Source: Bradyrhizobium sp. 149
GTDB lineage: Bacteria; Pseudomonadota; Alphaproteobacteria; Rhizobiales; Xanthobacteraceae
NCBI RefSeq assembly: GCF_023073915.1
Contig: NZ_JADPKK010000022.1
Span: 1,364,001 to 1,428,000, forward strand
Direction: 5' to 3'
DNA length: 64,000 nt
A model generated the notes under the pieces. The model was not told the origin of the DNA. It saw nothing but the letters and a program-made list of their open reading frames with translations, and ran no database searches. Position 1 is the stretch's first letter. Each line of letters begins with the position of its first letter. Both the position numbers and the translations under genes were made by a program. Positions 27,800 through 36,579 of the stretch are shown here, piece after piece.

Positions 27800-28405
27800 T
27801 CACTTTCCGTGAGCCGCCTGCGCCTCGACTGCCTGCACCGCCATGCTCGCCACCTGCCGCAACGCTTCACGATCCGCGCCGGAAGACGCCATCACGCCCA
27901 TGCCCACAGCGACGGCGGAGACATAGCGCGCCAGCGCTGCGGGATCGGCGCTCTCCTTGAGATCGCCTTCGGCCTTGGCGCGAATGAACCGATCGCGGAG
28001 CTGGTCTTCGTTCTCGGCACGGCGGGCGGCGAGCTCAAAAGGGACATTTTCGGAGCCTGTGCCGCAGGCGATGCCGCCTTGGACGAGCAGGCAGCCGGGC
28101 GGATTGGCGGGGTCGGTCTGCTTTTCGGCGATGCCCAGCAGCATTCGCTCGGCGACCTCGCGGACCGTGGGTGCCGCGACCACCTCCTCCATCCAGACGC
28201 CGCGCAGTTTGGTGTAGCGATCCAGCGCGGCTTTCAGCAGGCCTTCCTTGTTGCCGAAACACGCATAGAGGCTCGGGGGATTGATGCCCATGGCTTCGGT
28301 GAGCTGGGCGATGGTGGCGCCCTCATAGCCATGGCGCCAAAACACTTCCATCGCCTGGTCCAACGCCGTCTCGGCGTTGAATTCGCGGGGGCGTCCCATG
28401 CCCAT
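27800..28405 (-). CDS. TetR-family regulator of the adjacent RND pump
   Basis: A 201-residue regulator. The helix-turn-helix is at about 15-60 (ALDQAMEVFWRHGYEGATIA, AMGINPPSLYACFGNKEGLL), followed by a ligand domain with GCLLVQGGIACG, a TetR_C subgroup hallmark. GAGGAG upstream supports the ATG at 28405. It is divergent from an RND adaptor gene with a long palindrome in the gap, the standard arrangement for local repression of a pump operon. Confidence 0.87.
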   Translation of the reverse strand: MGMGRPREFNAETALDQAMEVFWRHGYEGATIAQLTEAMGINPPSLYACFGNKEGLLKAALDRYTKLRGVWMEEVVAAPTVREVAERMLLGIAEKQTDPANPPGCLLVQGGIACGTGSENVPFELAARRAENEDQLRDRFIRAKAEGDLKESADPAALARYVSAVAVGMGVMASSGADREALRQVASMAVQAVEAQAAHGK

Positions 28406-28563
28406 GTGCCTGTTCTCCTCGGAAACTGGACCGTCCCTCAACCTAACGCTTGATCTATCTATTTGTTCTAGCTTTATTTTCTGCGCCGGCTTCCATTCTT
28501 GCGGTAAGCCGCTACAATTTTCTTAGTGAATGGTACATAAGTATCTTGCGCTGCGGTATCCAG

Positions 28564-28597
28564 CTCCACATCTGTAGTGAACACTACATATCTGGAG
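28564..28597. promoter_or_regulatory. TetR-type operator upstream of RND adaptor gene
   Basis: A perfect core TGTAGTG-AA-CACTACA (28573-28588) is extended by imperfect flanks CTCCA...TGGAG to a 34-bp palindrome. It ends only 8 bases before the adaptor start at 28605 and about 160 bases from the tetR start. Confidence 0.65.
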
Positions 28598-28604
28598 CGC
28601 GCAA

Positions 28605-29861
28605 ATGCATCCCTCCCAAAATACTGCCCAAAATGCTCGCCGCACCGGCCGTTTCCGCCGCCTCCTGGGCGGCGCGGCGATCGTGGGCGCCCTCGCCGTC
28701 GCCGGCTCGATTGCGACCGGCCACTACTTTCGCGCAGCCCAGGCGACGGCAACGGCCGCTGCGGCTGAACAAGCCGTCTCGGTCACCGTCGCGATGATCG
28801 AGCCACGGCAGACCGTGCTGTGGGACGACTTCTCCGGCCGGCTGGAAGCCATCAACCGGGTCGAGCTTCGCCCCCGCGTCGGGGGTGCGATCCTTGCGAC
28901 CAACTTTACAGAAGGCGCGCTGGTGAAGGCAGGTGACATCCTGTTCAAGATCGACCCGGCACCCTACGCGGCGGAAGTCGACAAGGCCGCGGCCCAGCTC
29001 GAAGCTGCGAAAGCGCGCGTCGTGTTTACCCAGAGTGAGCTCGAGCGCGGCGCGCAGCTCGTCGGCAACGCCGTGGTCACGCGGCGCGACTACGACCAGC
29101 GCGAGAACGCCCACCGCGAAGCCATCGCCAACGTGAAGGCGGCCGAGGCGACGCTCCAGACCGCGAAGCTCAATCTCGATTACACCGAGGTGCGTGCGCC
29201 CGTGGACGGGCGCGTCGGCAAGATCGAGATCACCGTCGGCAATCTCGTCGCCGCCGGCACCGCCTCCCCGGTGCTGACCTCACTGGTCTCCGTCAATCCG
29301 ATCTACGCGTCCTTCGACGCAGATGAAGAGCTGGTGGTGCGGGCGTTGAACTCGATTTCCGAGGTCTCCGGCAAGCGCGGCAATCTCGACCAGATCCCGG
29401 TCGCGATGGCGACCTCCGGCGGCCTCTCGGCGAAGGGTCACATCCAGCTCATCGACAACCAGGTCAACGGCCAGAGCGGCACCATCCGTGTCCGCGCGGT
29501 GTTCGATAACGAGAACGGGCGTCTCATCCCCGGCCAGTTCGCCCGCGTGCGCATGGGCCAGCCCAAGCAGCAGACGCTGGTGATGATCGACGAGCGCGCG
29601 ATCGGCACCGATCAGGACAAGAAGTTCGTGATGGCGGTTGGCGACGACAGCCGTGCGGTCTACCGGCCGATCACGCTCGGTGGCTCGGTCGACGGATTGC
29701 GTATCGTGACGGCGGGGCTGAAGACCGGCGACCGCATCATCGTCAACGGCCTCCAGCGCGTGCGCCCGGGTGCCCTGCTCAAGACAGAGGTCGCGGCAAT
29801 GGGCGCGCGCGGGCCGCAGCAGGCATCCAACCACAGCAATCAGGACGTCGTGCAGCGCTGA
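28605..29861 (+). CDS. RND efflux periplasmic adaptor (MexE/AcrA-like)
   Basis: A 418-residue membrane-fusion protein. The basic N-terminus precedes an anchor at about 24-42. The barrel-sandwich halves are RVELRPRVGGAILATNFTEG and LDYTEVRAPVDGRVGKIEIT, separated by an alpha-hairpin at about 120-185. The beta-barrel and membrane-proximal domains follow (NQVNGQSGTIRVRAVFDNEN, VNGLQRVRPGALLKTEV). It is the first gene of a two-gene pump operon under the divergent TetR regulator; the permease gene follows after a 185-base gap filled by a palindromic repeat. Confidence 0.9.
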   Translation: MHPSQNTAQNARRTGRFRRLLGGAAIVGALAVAGSIATGHYFRAAQATATAAAAEQAVSVTVAMIEPRQTVLWDDFSGRLEAINRVELRPRVGGAILATNFTEGALVKAGDILFKIDPAPYAAEVDKAAAQLEAAKARVVFTQSELERGAQLVGNAVVTRRDYDQRENAHREAIANVKAAEATLQTAKLNLDYTEVRAPVDGRVGKIEITVGNLVAAGTASPVLTSLVSVNPIYASFDADEELVVRALNSISEVSGKRGNLDQIPVAMATSGGLSAKGHIQLIDNQVNGQSGTIRVRAVFDNENGRLIPGQFARVRMGQPKQQTLVMIDERAIGTDQDKKFVMAVGDDSRAVYRPITLGGSVDGLRIVTAGLKTGDRIIVNGLQRVRPGALLKTEVAAMGARGPQQASNHSNQDVVQR

Positions 29862-29867
29862 TGTTCA

Positions 29868-30002
29868 CCGTCATTCCGGGGCGCGCGTAGCGCAAACCAA
29901 GGTGCGCAATTGCGCACCTGGGAACCTCGAGCTTTAGAAACTCCGATCACTTCACCTCCGGATTCCGGGTTCGCGCGCTTGGCGCGCGCCCCGGAATGAC
30001 GG
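29868..30002. repeat. Palindromic intergenic repeat inside the RND operon
   Basis: Perfect 20-bp inverted arms at 29868-29887 (CCGTCATTCCGGGGCGCGCG) and 29983-30002 enclose a second perfect 20-bp palindrome at 29900-29919 (arm AGGTGCGCAA). Such multi-stem elements are, from memory, common between genes in bradyrhizobial genomes. It fills nearly the whole gap between the adaptor and pump genes, so it would fold in their joint mRNA. Confidence 0.8.
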
Positions 30003-30046
30003 GCGAGTTACCGGAGACACGCAGGATATTGCGCAGGGGCAAGGCC

Positions 30047-33000
30047 ATGAATCTCTCAAAATTCTTCATCGACCGTCCGATTTTCGCCGGCGTGCTGTCG
30101 GTCCTGATCTTTCTCGCCGGCCTGATCTCGCTGTTCGCGATGCCGATCTCGGAATATCCGGACGTGGTGCCGCCCTCGGTGGTGGTCCGCGCGACCTATC
30201 CCGGCGCCAATCCGAAGGTGATCGCGGAGACGGTGGCAACGCCGATCGAGGAGCAGATCAACGGCGTCGAGAACATGCTCTACATGTCGAGCCAGGCGAC
30301 GACCGACGGCGCGATGACGCTGACGGTCACGTTCCGGCTCGGCACCGATCCTGACAAGGCGACGCAGCTGGTGCAGAACCGTGTGCAGCAGGCCGAGCCG
30401 CGCCTGCCCGCCGTGGTGCGCCAGCTCGGCATCATCACCAAGAAGTCCTCGCCCGACCTCACCATGGTCGTGCATCTGCTGTCGCCGAACAACCGCTACG
30501 ACATGACGTATCTGCGCAACTACGCGGTGCTCAACGTCAAGGATAGGCTGGCGCGGATCGACGGCGTCGGCGATGTCCAACTCTATGGCGCCGGCGACTA
30601 TTCGATGCGGGTGTGGGTCGATCCGCAGAAGGCCGCCGAGCACGGCCTCACCGCAAGCGATATCGTCAAGTCGATCCAGGCGCAGAACGTCGAGGCCGCC
30701 GCCGGCGTGGTCGGCTCCTCGCCGAACGTCAAGGGCATCGATCTGCAACTGTCCGTCAACGCCGAGGGACGGCTTGCGAACGAGGAGCAGTTCGGCGACA
30801 TCGTGGTCAAAACCGGCACGCATGGCGAAGTGGTGCGGCTGCGCGACGTCGCGCGGATCGAGCTCGGTGCCTCCCAATACGGCCTGCGTTCGCTGCTCGA
30901 CAACAAGCAGGCGGTGGCGATCCCGATTTTCCAGGCGCCCGGCTCCAATGCGCTGGAGATTTCCGACCACGTTCGCGCCACCATGGCCGAGATCAAGAAG
31001 AACATGCCGGAAGGCGTGTCCTACCAGATCGTCTACGACCCGACCCAATTCGTCCGCTCGTCGATCGAGGCTGTGATCCACACGCTGCTGGAGGCGATCG
31101 CGCTGGTGGTGTTGGTGGTGATCCTGTTCCTCCAGACCTGGCGCGCCTCGATCATTCCGCTGCTGGCGGTGCCCGTGTCGATCGTCGGCACCTTCGCGGT
31201 GATGCACGTGTTCGGCTTCTCCATCAACGCGCTCAGCCTGTTCGGCCTCGTGCTTGCGATCGGCATCGTCGTCGACGACGCCATCGTCGTGGTCGAGAAC
31301 GTCGAACGCAACATCGAGGGCGGGCTGTCGCCGCGCGACGCTACCTACCAGGCGATGCGCGAGGTATCGGGGCCGATCATCGCGATTGCGATGGTGCTGA
31401 TCGCGGTGTTCGTGCCGCTCGCCTTCATCTCCGGCCTCACCGGGCAGTTCTACAAGCAGTTCGCGCTGACGATTGCGATCTCGACCGTGATTTCCGCGGT
31501 CAACTCGCTGACGCTGTCACCGGCGCTGTCCGCCTTGCTGCTCAAGGGTCACAACGAGCCGAAGGATCGGCTGACGCTCATCATGGAAAAGAGCCTTGGC
31601 TGGTTCTTCCGCGGCTTCAACAAGGTGTTCACACGCTCCTCGAACAACTACAGCGGCACCGTCACCAAGGTGATCTCGGGCAAGGCGGCCGTCATGGGCC
31701 TTTATGTGGTCCTGGTCGGGGTGACCGCCTTCCTGTTCCAGCAGGTCCCGAGCGGGTTCGTGCCGGGTCAGGACAAGCAGTATCTGGTCGGCTTCTCGCG
31801 TCTGCCCGACGGAGCGACGCTCGACCGCACCGAAGACGTGATCCGCAAGATGAGCGACATCGCGCTGACCCAGCCCGGTGTCGAGAGCTCGGTGGCGTTC
31901 CCGGGCCTGTCGATCTCGGGCTTCACCAACTCCTCCAACGCCGGCATCGTGTTCTCGACACTGAAGCCGTTCGAGGAGCGCAAAGGCCCCGCACTGAGCG
32001 GCAATGCAATCGCCGCCGACCTCAACAAGAAGTACGCTGGCATCCAGGAAGCTTTCATCGCCATGTTCCCGCCGCCGCCAGTCAACGGGCTCGGCACCAT
32101 CGGCGGCTTCAAGCTGCAGATCGAGGATCGCGCCGGTCTCGGCTACGAGGCGCTGAACGAGGCGACCAATGCATTCATGGCGGCGATGCAGAAGGCGCCG
32201 GAGATCGCCGGCGTGTTCTCGAGCTTCCAGGTCAACGTGCCCCAGCTCTTCGCCGACATCGACCGCACCAAGGCGCTCCAGCTCGGCGTGCCCGTGACTG
32301 AGGTGTTCAATACGCTCCAGATCTACCTCGGCTCCTACTACGTCAACGACTTCAACAAGTTTGGACGTACCTACTCCGTCTACGTCCAAGCCGACGCGCC
32401 GTTCCGCGCGCGGGCCGACGACATCAGGCACTTGAAGGTGCGCTCATCCTCCGGCGACATGGTGCCGCTGTCGGCGTTGCTCACGATCCGCCAGAGCGCG
32501 GGTCCGGAGCGTGCGATCCGCTACAACGGCTTCCTGTCGTCCGACATCAACGCGGCGGCTGCGCCCGGCTTTTCATCGGGCCAGGCCCAGGAAGTCGCGA
32601 CGCGGATCGCGGCGGAGACATTGCCGCCCGGCTTTGCCTTCGAATGGACCGACCTGACCTATCAGGAGTTCATCGCCGGCAATTCCGGCCTCTGGGTGTT
32701 CCCGCTGGCGATCCTGCTGGTGTTCCTGGTGCTGGCCGCACTCTATGAAAGCCTGACCTTGCCGCTCTCGATCCTCATGATCGTGCCGATGGGTCTGCTG
32801 GCCGCGATGTTCGGCGTCTGGCTCTCCAAGGGCGACAACAACGTCTTCACCCAGATCGGCTTGATCGTGCTGGTGGGACTCTCGGCCAAGAACGCCATCC
32901 TGATCGTCGAATTCGCGCGCGAGCTCGAATTCGCAGGCCGCACGCCGATCCGGGCAGCGATCGAGGCGAGCCGGCTGCGGTTGCGTCCGATTCTGATGAC

Positions 33001-33235
33001 GTCGATGGCGTTCATCATGGGCGTCTTGCCGCTGGTGCTGTCCACCGGCGCCGGCTCCGAGATGCGGCGCGCCATGGGCGTCGCCGTGTTCTCCGGCATG
33101 ATCGGCGTCACCGTGTTCGGCCTGTTCCTGACGCCGGTGTTCTATGTGCTGCTGCGGACCGTCACAGGCATGACGCCGCTGACGCATCACGGCAGCGACA
33201 CCAGCGCGGCGCCGGTGCAAACCGTCGGGCACTAG
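30047..33235 (+). CDS. RND efflux pump permease (MexF/AcrB-like)
   Basis: A 1062-residue HAE1 family antiporter starting MNLSKFFIDRPIFAGVLSVL. Hallmarks are PISEYPDVVPPSVVVRATYP at the N-terminus, VLAIGIVVDDAIVVVENVER (TM4 proton-relay aspartates), FVPGQDKQYLVGF opening the second half, and LSAKNAILIVEFARELE with LRPILMTSMAFIMGVLPLVL near the end. The ATG at 30047 gives the conserved start; an upstream in-frame codon runs into the repeat. No outer-membrane factor gene follows. Confidence 0.93.
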   Translation: MNLSKFFIDRPIFAGVLSVLIFLAGLISLFAMPISEYPDVVPPSVVVRATYPGANPKVIAETVATPIEEQINGVENMLYMSSQATTDGAMTLTVTFRLGTDPDKATQLVQNRVQQAEPRLPAVVRQLGIITKKSSPDLTMVVHLLSPNNRYDMTYLRNYAVLNVKDRLARIDGVGDVQLYGAGDYSMRVWVDPQKAAEHGLTASDIVKSIQAQNVEAAAGVVGSSPNVKGIDLQLSVNAEGRLANEEQFGDIVVKTGTHGEVVRLRDVARIELGASQYGLRSLLDNKQAVAIPIFQAPGSNALEISDHVRATMAEIKKNMPEGVSYQIVYDPTQFVRSSIEAVIHTLLEAIALVVLVVILFLQTWRASIIPLLAVPVSIVGTFAVMHVFGFSINALSLFGLVLAIGIVVDDAIVVVENVERNIEGGLSPRDATYQAMREVSGPIIAIAMVLIAVFVPLAFISGLTGQFYKQFALTIAISTVISAVNSLTLSPALSALLLKGHNEPKDRLTLIMEKSLGWFFRGFNKVFTRSSNNYSGTVTKVISGKAAVMGLYVVLVGVTAFLFQQVPSGFVPGQDKQYLVGFSRLPDGATLDRTEDVIRKMSDIALTQPGVESSVAFPGLSISGFTNSSNAGIVFSTLKPFEERKGPALSGNAIAADLNKKYAGIQEAFIAMFPPPPVNGLGTIGGFKLQIEDRAGLGYEALNEATNAFMAAMQKAPEIAGVFSSFQVNVPQLFADIDRTKALQLGVPVTEVFNTLQIYLGSYYVNDFNKFGRTYSVYVQADAPFRARADDIRHLKVRSSSGDMVPLSALLTIRQSAGPERAIRYNGFLSSDINAAAAPGFSSGQAQEVATRIAAETLPPGFAFEWTDLTYQEFIAGNSGLWVFPLAILLVFLVLAALYESLTLPLSILMIVPMGLLAAMFGVWLSKGDNNVFTQIGLIVLVGLSAKNAILIVEFARELEFAGRTPIRAAIEASRLRLRPILMTSMAFIMGVLPLVLSTGAGSEMRRAMGVAVFSGMIGVTVFGLFLTPVFYVLLRTVTGMTPLTHHGSDTSAAPVQTVGH

Positions 33236-33444
33236 ATCAGGGAAATCCCTGACAGCAACAACAGAACGAGCACGGTCTTGCGAAAGACCGTCTCGTTGAC
33301 CCTGTGGAAGGCGATCACGCCGAGCGCGGAGCCTGCAAACAGTGCCGGCAGGCTGACCGCGAGATCGACGAAGGCTTTCGACGACAGATCCTGATGTCCG
33401 ACCAGCAGCGCGATCGCGAACAGCTGCCCGACCGGCGCCGGCAA
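33232..33444 (-). pseudogene. Remnant of a TauE/SafE-family permease (C-terminal ~70 aa)
   Basis: Only the last part of a TauE/SafE-like membrane protein remains: SKAFVDLAVSLPALFAGSAL, then FHRVNETVFRKTVLVLLLLSG, which is the family's typical final two segments. A full member is about 250 residues; here the frame begins at a TTG directly after the neighbouring gene's stop, so the first ~180 residues are missing. A short expressed protein is unlikely. Confidence 0.7.
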
Positions 33445-33445
33445 T

Positions 33446-33958
33446 TTACTTCCGATTCTCCTCGCAGAATTTCAGCGCCGCCAGCGCTTCGCCGGCCCGC
33501 GGCACCTGCATCTCGATGCTGTCGTCGTCATCGCCCTCGAAATCGAGCGAGAGACGCTTGGCCCTGGACAGCCGGTCCATCATGGACCGATCATATTCGA
33601 AGATGCCGCGCACGGTGGTCTTGTCCATGACCTCCCACTTCGCCTTCTTCATGATATCGGCGTCATCGGTGCCGACGTCGGCCCGGAGGATCTCGCCGAC
33701 CTTGTCCCACTCCCAGCCGTCATAGATCATCACGATGACGATAGCCTTCTCGGAATAGGTGATGACGATGACGTAGTCGCGGTTCTCGTCTTCTTTGTCC
33801 TTGTAACCGCGGCTCGCGTTGCAATGTGCGTCCTGCGTGCGCTTCTCGATGGTCCAGTCGCCGACCTTGGACTGCTGCGCCTGCACCGGTCTTGCGGTCA
33901 GAGCAACTGCGCTCAAGACGCCGGCCAGCACCCCGGCGGCGAGAAGAGATCGTTTCAT
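33446..33958 (-). CDS. Exported hypothetical protein
   Basis: A 170-residue protein with a clean signal peptide (residues 1-29, GVLSAVALTARPVQAQQ). The mature part begins SKVGDWTIEKRTQDAHCNAS, which resembles the opening of IalB-like exported proteins (a GDW motif followed by a conserved Cys), and ends ALAALKFCEENRK. The rest is acidic (EGDDDDSIEM). The start at 33958 is chosen by the signal peptide. I cannot assign a function. Confidence 0.7.
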   Translation of the reverse strand: MKRSLLAAGVLAGVLSAVALTARPVQAQQSKVGDWTIEKRTQDAHCNASRGYKDKEDENRDYVIVITYSEKAIVIVMIYDGWEWDKVGEILRADVGTDDADIMKKAKWEVMDKTTVRGIFEYDRSMMDRLSRAKRLSLDFEGDDDDSIEMQVPRAGEALAALKFCEENRK

Positions 33959-34050
33959 GTCAGCCTCCAGCGTCTTCCCCGACTGAGATGACCACCTCTG
34001 CCGGTGACCCGCAAGGGCTTCAGACGGCGGTGTAGAGCTGCGCCTGTGCC

Positions 34051-34496
34051 CTACTCCCGCCGCGGCACGATCGCGATCGGGGTGAAGGTGTAAACCTCCT
34101 CGGCGCTCTGGTTGAACATCGTCCATTTCACCAGCGCGATGCCCTGCGCTTCGACTTCGACGGCGTCAGGCTCATAACCTCTCCGACCAGATGCAGGCGG
34201 TCATCGGGCCGCACCGGGACGGTCCAGCGCAGCCCGTCGACGCCGGCGCCGATCAGCGGATGCGGGCCGAACGGGCGGGTCTGGATCGCGAGGTTCATGG
34301 CAATCGCGGCGGTGTGCCATCCCGAGGCAGCGAGGCCCCTGAACAGGGTCTGCTTGGCAGCTTCGTGGTCGAGATGCATCGGCTGCGGATCGAACTCGGC
34401 CGCGAAGCGCTTGATGTCGGCCTCAGTGACTTGAACTTCGGGGGATTTGAACTGCATTCCGATGGTGAGATCGTCGAACCACTCGACCTGCGCCAT
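34051..34496 (-). pseudogene. MaoC-family dehydratase gene with a single frameshift
   Basis: The frame from ATG 34496 encodes a normal MaoC hot-dog N-part (MAQVEWFDDLTIGMQFKSPE, ITRFAAEFDPQP-like sequence, GLAASGWHTAAIAMNLAIQ) and then ends early at 34128 after SLTPSKSKRRASRW. Deleting the shift, the +1 frame continues AQGIALVKWTMFNQ and runs to TAG at 34051 with IAIVPRRE, which is the expected family ending. One G appears to be missing near 34148. It is either a recent pseudogene or a sequencing error; the repaired protein would have 148 residues. Confidence 0.75.
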
Positions 34497-34686
34497 GATT
34501 TCGCCTCGCAATGTGATGCGCCGCCTCGCGGCCACAAAGGATTGGGGAAGGAGCCGGATGTAGCGGCTCCGCAGCGCACAAACCAGCCTGGGATTCTCCC
34601 AAGAAACCCATTTCCGGGTGCGACGAAACACGCCTGAAACAGTTGGTCGGTTATCTAATCGTCAAAATCATACAGGGACGGCCACC

Positions 34687-34770
34687 ATGCAATTTCTTCT
34701 TGACCTGATCTGGGATTATTCCTGCTGTCAGCACCTCCTGGCCCTGCCGCCGCAGGAGGACGAACTATGA
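34687..34770 (+). CDS. Very small ORF (27 aa) coupled to a small membrane protein
   Basis: ATG at 34687 starts a 27-residue frame (begins MQFLLDLIWDYSCCQHL) whose TGA overlaps the ATG of the next small gene. It contains the ribosome site of that gene. It may be a leader peptide that controls the downstream ORF, or a real small protein. I do not recognise it. Confidence 0.4.
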   Translation: MQFLLDLIWDYSCCQHLLALPPQEDEL

Positions 34771-34859
34771 TCGAGCTGATCTCGGCCGTGCTCGCGCTTT
34801 GTAGTATCGGCGTTTTTGCGGCGCACGCGGTGGATGCCTATCGCACCACGCATTACTGA
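34767..34859 (+). CDS. Small single-pass membrane protein (30 aa)
   Basis: GGAGG lies 7 bases before ATG 34767. The 30-residue product is one hydrophobic helix (residues 2-20, IELISAVLALCSIGVFAAH) with a polar C-terminal tail AVDAYRTTHY. The clear ribosome site, overlap with an upstream mini-ORF and helix-plus-tail design support a real gene. Function unknown. Confidence 0.55.
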   Translation: MIELISAVLALCSIGVFAAHAVDAYRTTHY

Positions 34860-34869
34860 TCGCCTCGTC

Positions 34870-35292
34870 CTAGAACGGCCGCCGGTAGAAGTGCTCCGAA
34901 TGCGTTGCCGCCGGAAACCGGTTGGCGAGTGCGAGCGCGCCCCTCTCGTCCGTCTCGAGCGCGATCTTCTGCGCGAGCATCACGTCGCCGGGAACGAGAA
35001 AGCCCGACGGGACGAAGCACCACCCCATGGTCGCAATTCCGGCCTCGTCGATCTCATGGACATTGGCGGCCGTGCCATAATGGATGCGATAGGTCTTGCC
35101 GGTATCGCAGCCGACGACATCGAAATACCGGTGCTGCTCGAACTGCGCCCGCTGCGCCGGTGACAGCCATTCGGCCAGAAGCCGACGGCCGCGAGCATCC
35201 GGCGTGTTCTCGCCGAAGAACCGCCGATAGAGTTCGCGTAGCGCATGCAGACGCGCACGCGCCGGCCCGCGGAGCCAGACTGCCGCGATCAT
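34870..35292 (-). CDS. Hypothetical protein (140 aa)
   Basis: A soluble-looking 140-residue protein with a basic N-terminus (RGPARARLHALRELYRRFFG). The centre has FDVVGCDTGKTYRIHYGTAA and NVHEIDEAGIATMGWCFVPS, and the end is HSEHFYRRPF. I do not recognise a characterised family. It lies 12 bases after the 73-aa gene on the same strand and is likely cotranscribed with it. Confidence 0.65.
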   Translation of the reverse strand: MIAAVWLRGPARARLHALRELYRRFFGENTPDARGRRLLAEWLSPAQRAQFEQHRYFDVVGCDTGKTYRIHYGTAANVHEIDEAGIATMGWCFVPSGFLVPGDVMLAQKIALETDERGALALANRFPAATHSEHFYRRPF

Positions 35293-35304
35293 GAGCAGCT
35301 CAGA

Positions 35305-35526
35305 TCAACCGCCGACCAGGCGAGGATAGAACAGCGTTTCCTGCACATTCGGGTCGAACGATCGGATCCGGGTGACTTCGCCGGGTCCGGTTCGCAGCGC
35401 GGCCGTGAAGCCGGCTCCGGTCAGCTCCCGAAAGCGCCGTTCGGCCCGCGCCAGCGCTTCGGCATTGCCAGGATCAAACTCGTGGCGCGTGTCGCCAGTC
35501 TGGTCCATCACGATCTGGGTTGCCAT
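35305..35526 (-). CDS. Small hypothetical protein (73 aa)
   Basis: GAGGAG 8 bases upstream supports ATG 35526. The 73-residue product starts MATQIVMDQTGDTRHEFDPG and has a helical, charged middle (AEALARAERRFRELTGAGF) and ends FYPRLVGG. No family recognised. It appears to be the first gene of a two-gene unit with the 140-aa hypothetical protein. Confidence 0.65.
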   Translation of the reverse strand: MATQIVMDQTGDTRHEFDPGNAEALARAERRFRELTGAGFTAALRTGPGEVTRIRSFDPNVQETLFYPRLVGG

Positions 35527-35720
35527 GTTGAGTCTCCTCATGCCCAGCCCTGTTCGATCAAAGCAAACCTCGTGCCGTCGGTTCCAGTTGGCAACAACTT
35601 TCTCTTGCCGGCGCATCACGCCTTGCTGAGCCAGAGCGTTTTCGAGCGAAGTGCATGCCGGTCGCGTCAAGAAAACGCGTCAAAGCAACAATCGAGAGCC
35701 CGTCTGAAACGGGGTTCTCG

Positions 35721-36539
35721 TCAGCGCGAGGCGGCCGCTCCTCCGCCCTCGTCGATCTGCCGTCCCATCAGGGCGATCGCCTTCTGATAGACGCCGGCGG
35801 CATTCCAGGCCTCGATGGCGGCGAAATTCGGCTCGCCCGGCTGGTAACCGGCTCCTGCGCGCCAGCCATGGGCCTTGAGGAAATTCGCCGTCGAGTTCAG
35901 CGCATTGGCGGCAACTTCGAGATTGCCGGTGCCGTAGGCCAGGATGTTCTTGGGCATGAACTGGGTCTGGCCGACTTCGCCGTGCATCGAGCCGCGGGTT
36001 GCCCCCGACAGCGTGCCGCGATCGATCAGCTTCAGCGCCGCATAGAGCTGATCGGTGAAGAATTCGGGACGGCGGCAGTCATAGGCGAGCGTCGCGATCG
36101 AGGAGAGCATGTTCTGGTTGCCGCGCTGGCTGCCGAATCCGGTCTCCATGCCCCAGATCGCGATCAGCGGCCCCGGCGGGACGCCATAACGCTGCTGGAT
36201 CGAGGCGAACAAGGCGGCCTGCGACTGCTTGAGCTGGCGGCCCTTGGCAACGATGGTGGTGGCACCGCGCTTGGCGAGGAACTGGTCGAGCGACAGCGAG
36301 AAGCTGCGCTGGCCGCGGTCGGCCGCGATGGTGGCACTGGCGTAGTTGGTCTGCATCAGCGCCGAGAGCGCGGTCTGGCCGATGCCCTTGCCCTGCGCCT
36401 CCGCGCTGAACTCGCGCTTCCAGGCCTCGAAGCCGGCCGACGAACTGCCGCATTGCGCGGCGTAGGCGGCGGGCGCCAGGCAGCCGAGCAGCGTCATCGC
36501 CCCAAAAACCGCCCCGGCCACAGTTCTCCCCCTAGTCAT
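35721..36539 (-). CDS. Lytic murein transglycosylase (MltB/SLT_2 type)
   Basis: A 272-residue exported peptidoglycan lyase. The signal region spans 1-28 (GAMTLLGCLAPAAYAAQC). The SLT_2 domain follows, with FLAKRGATTIVAKGRQL, the catalytic Glu in IAIWGMETGFGSQRGNQ, and GEVGQTQFMPKNILAYG as a typical substrate-groove motif. The ATG 36539 follows a GAGAGGA site; the longer frame upstream is not family sequence and overlaps another remnant. It cleaves murein to 1,6-anhydromuropeptides in the periplasm. No peptidoglycan-binding domain is attached. Confidence 0.88.
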   Translation of the reverse strand: MTRGRTVAGAVFGAMTLLGCLAPAAYAAQCGSSSAGFEAWKREFSAEAQGKGIGQTALSALMQTNYASATIAADRGQRSFSLSLDQFLAKRGATTIVAKGRQLKQSQAALFASIQQRYGVPPGPLIAIWGMETGFGSQRGNQNMLSSIATLAYDCRRPEFFTDQLYAALKLIDRGTLSGATRGSMHGEVGQTQFMPKNILAYGTGNLEVAANALNSTANFLKAHGWRAGAGYQPGEPNFAAIEAWNAAGVYQKAIALMGRQIDEGGGAAASR

Positions 36540-36579
36540 TCCGATGTCCTCTCTGTCTGCCGCAATCCGATGCCCGAGC

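Noticed and set aside
30613..32301. 562-codon frame inside the MexF-like pump gene
   Set aside because: Alternative-frame shadow of a high-GC gene; repeats of Arg, Ala and Gly without domain content.
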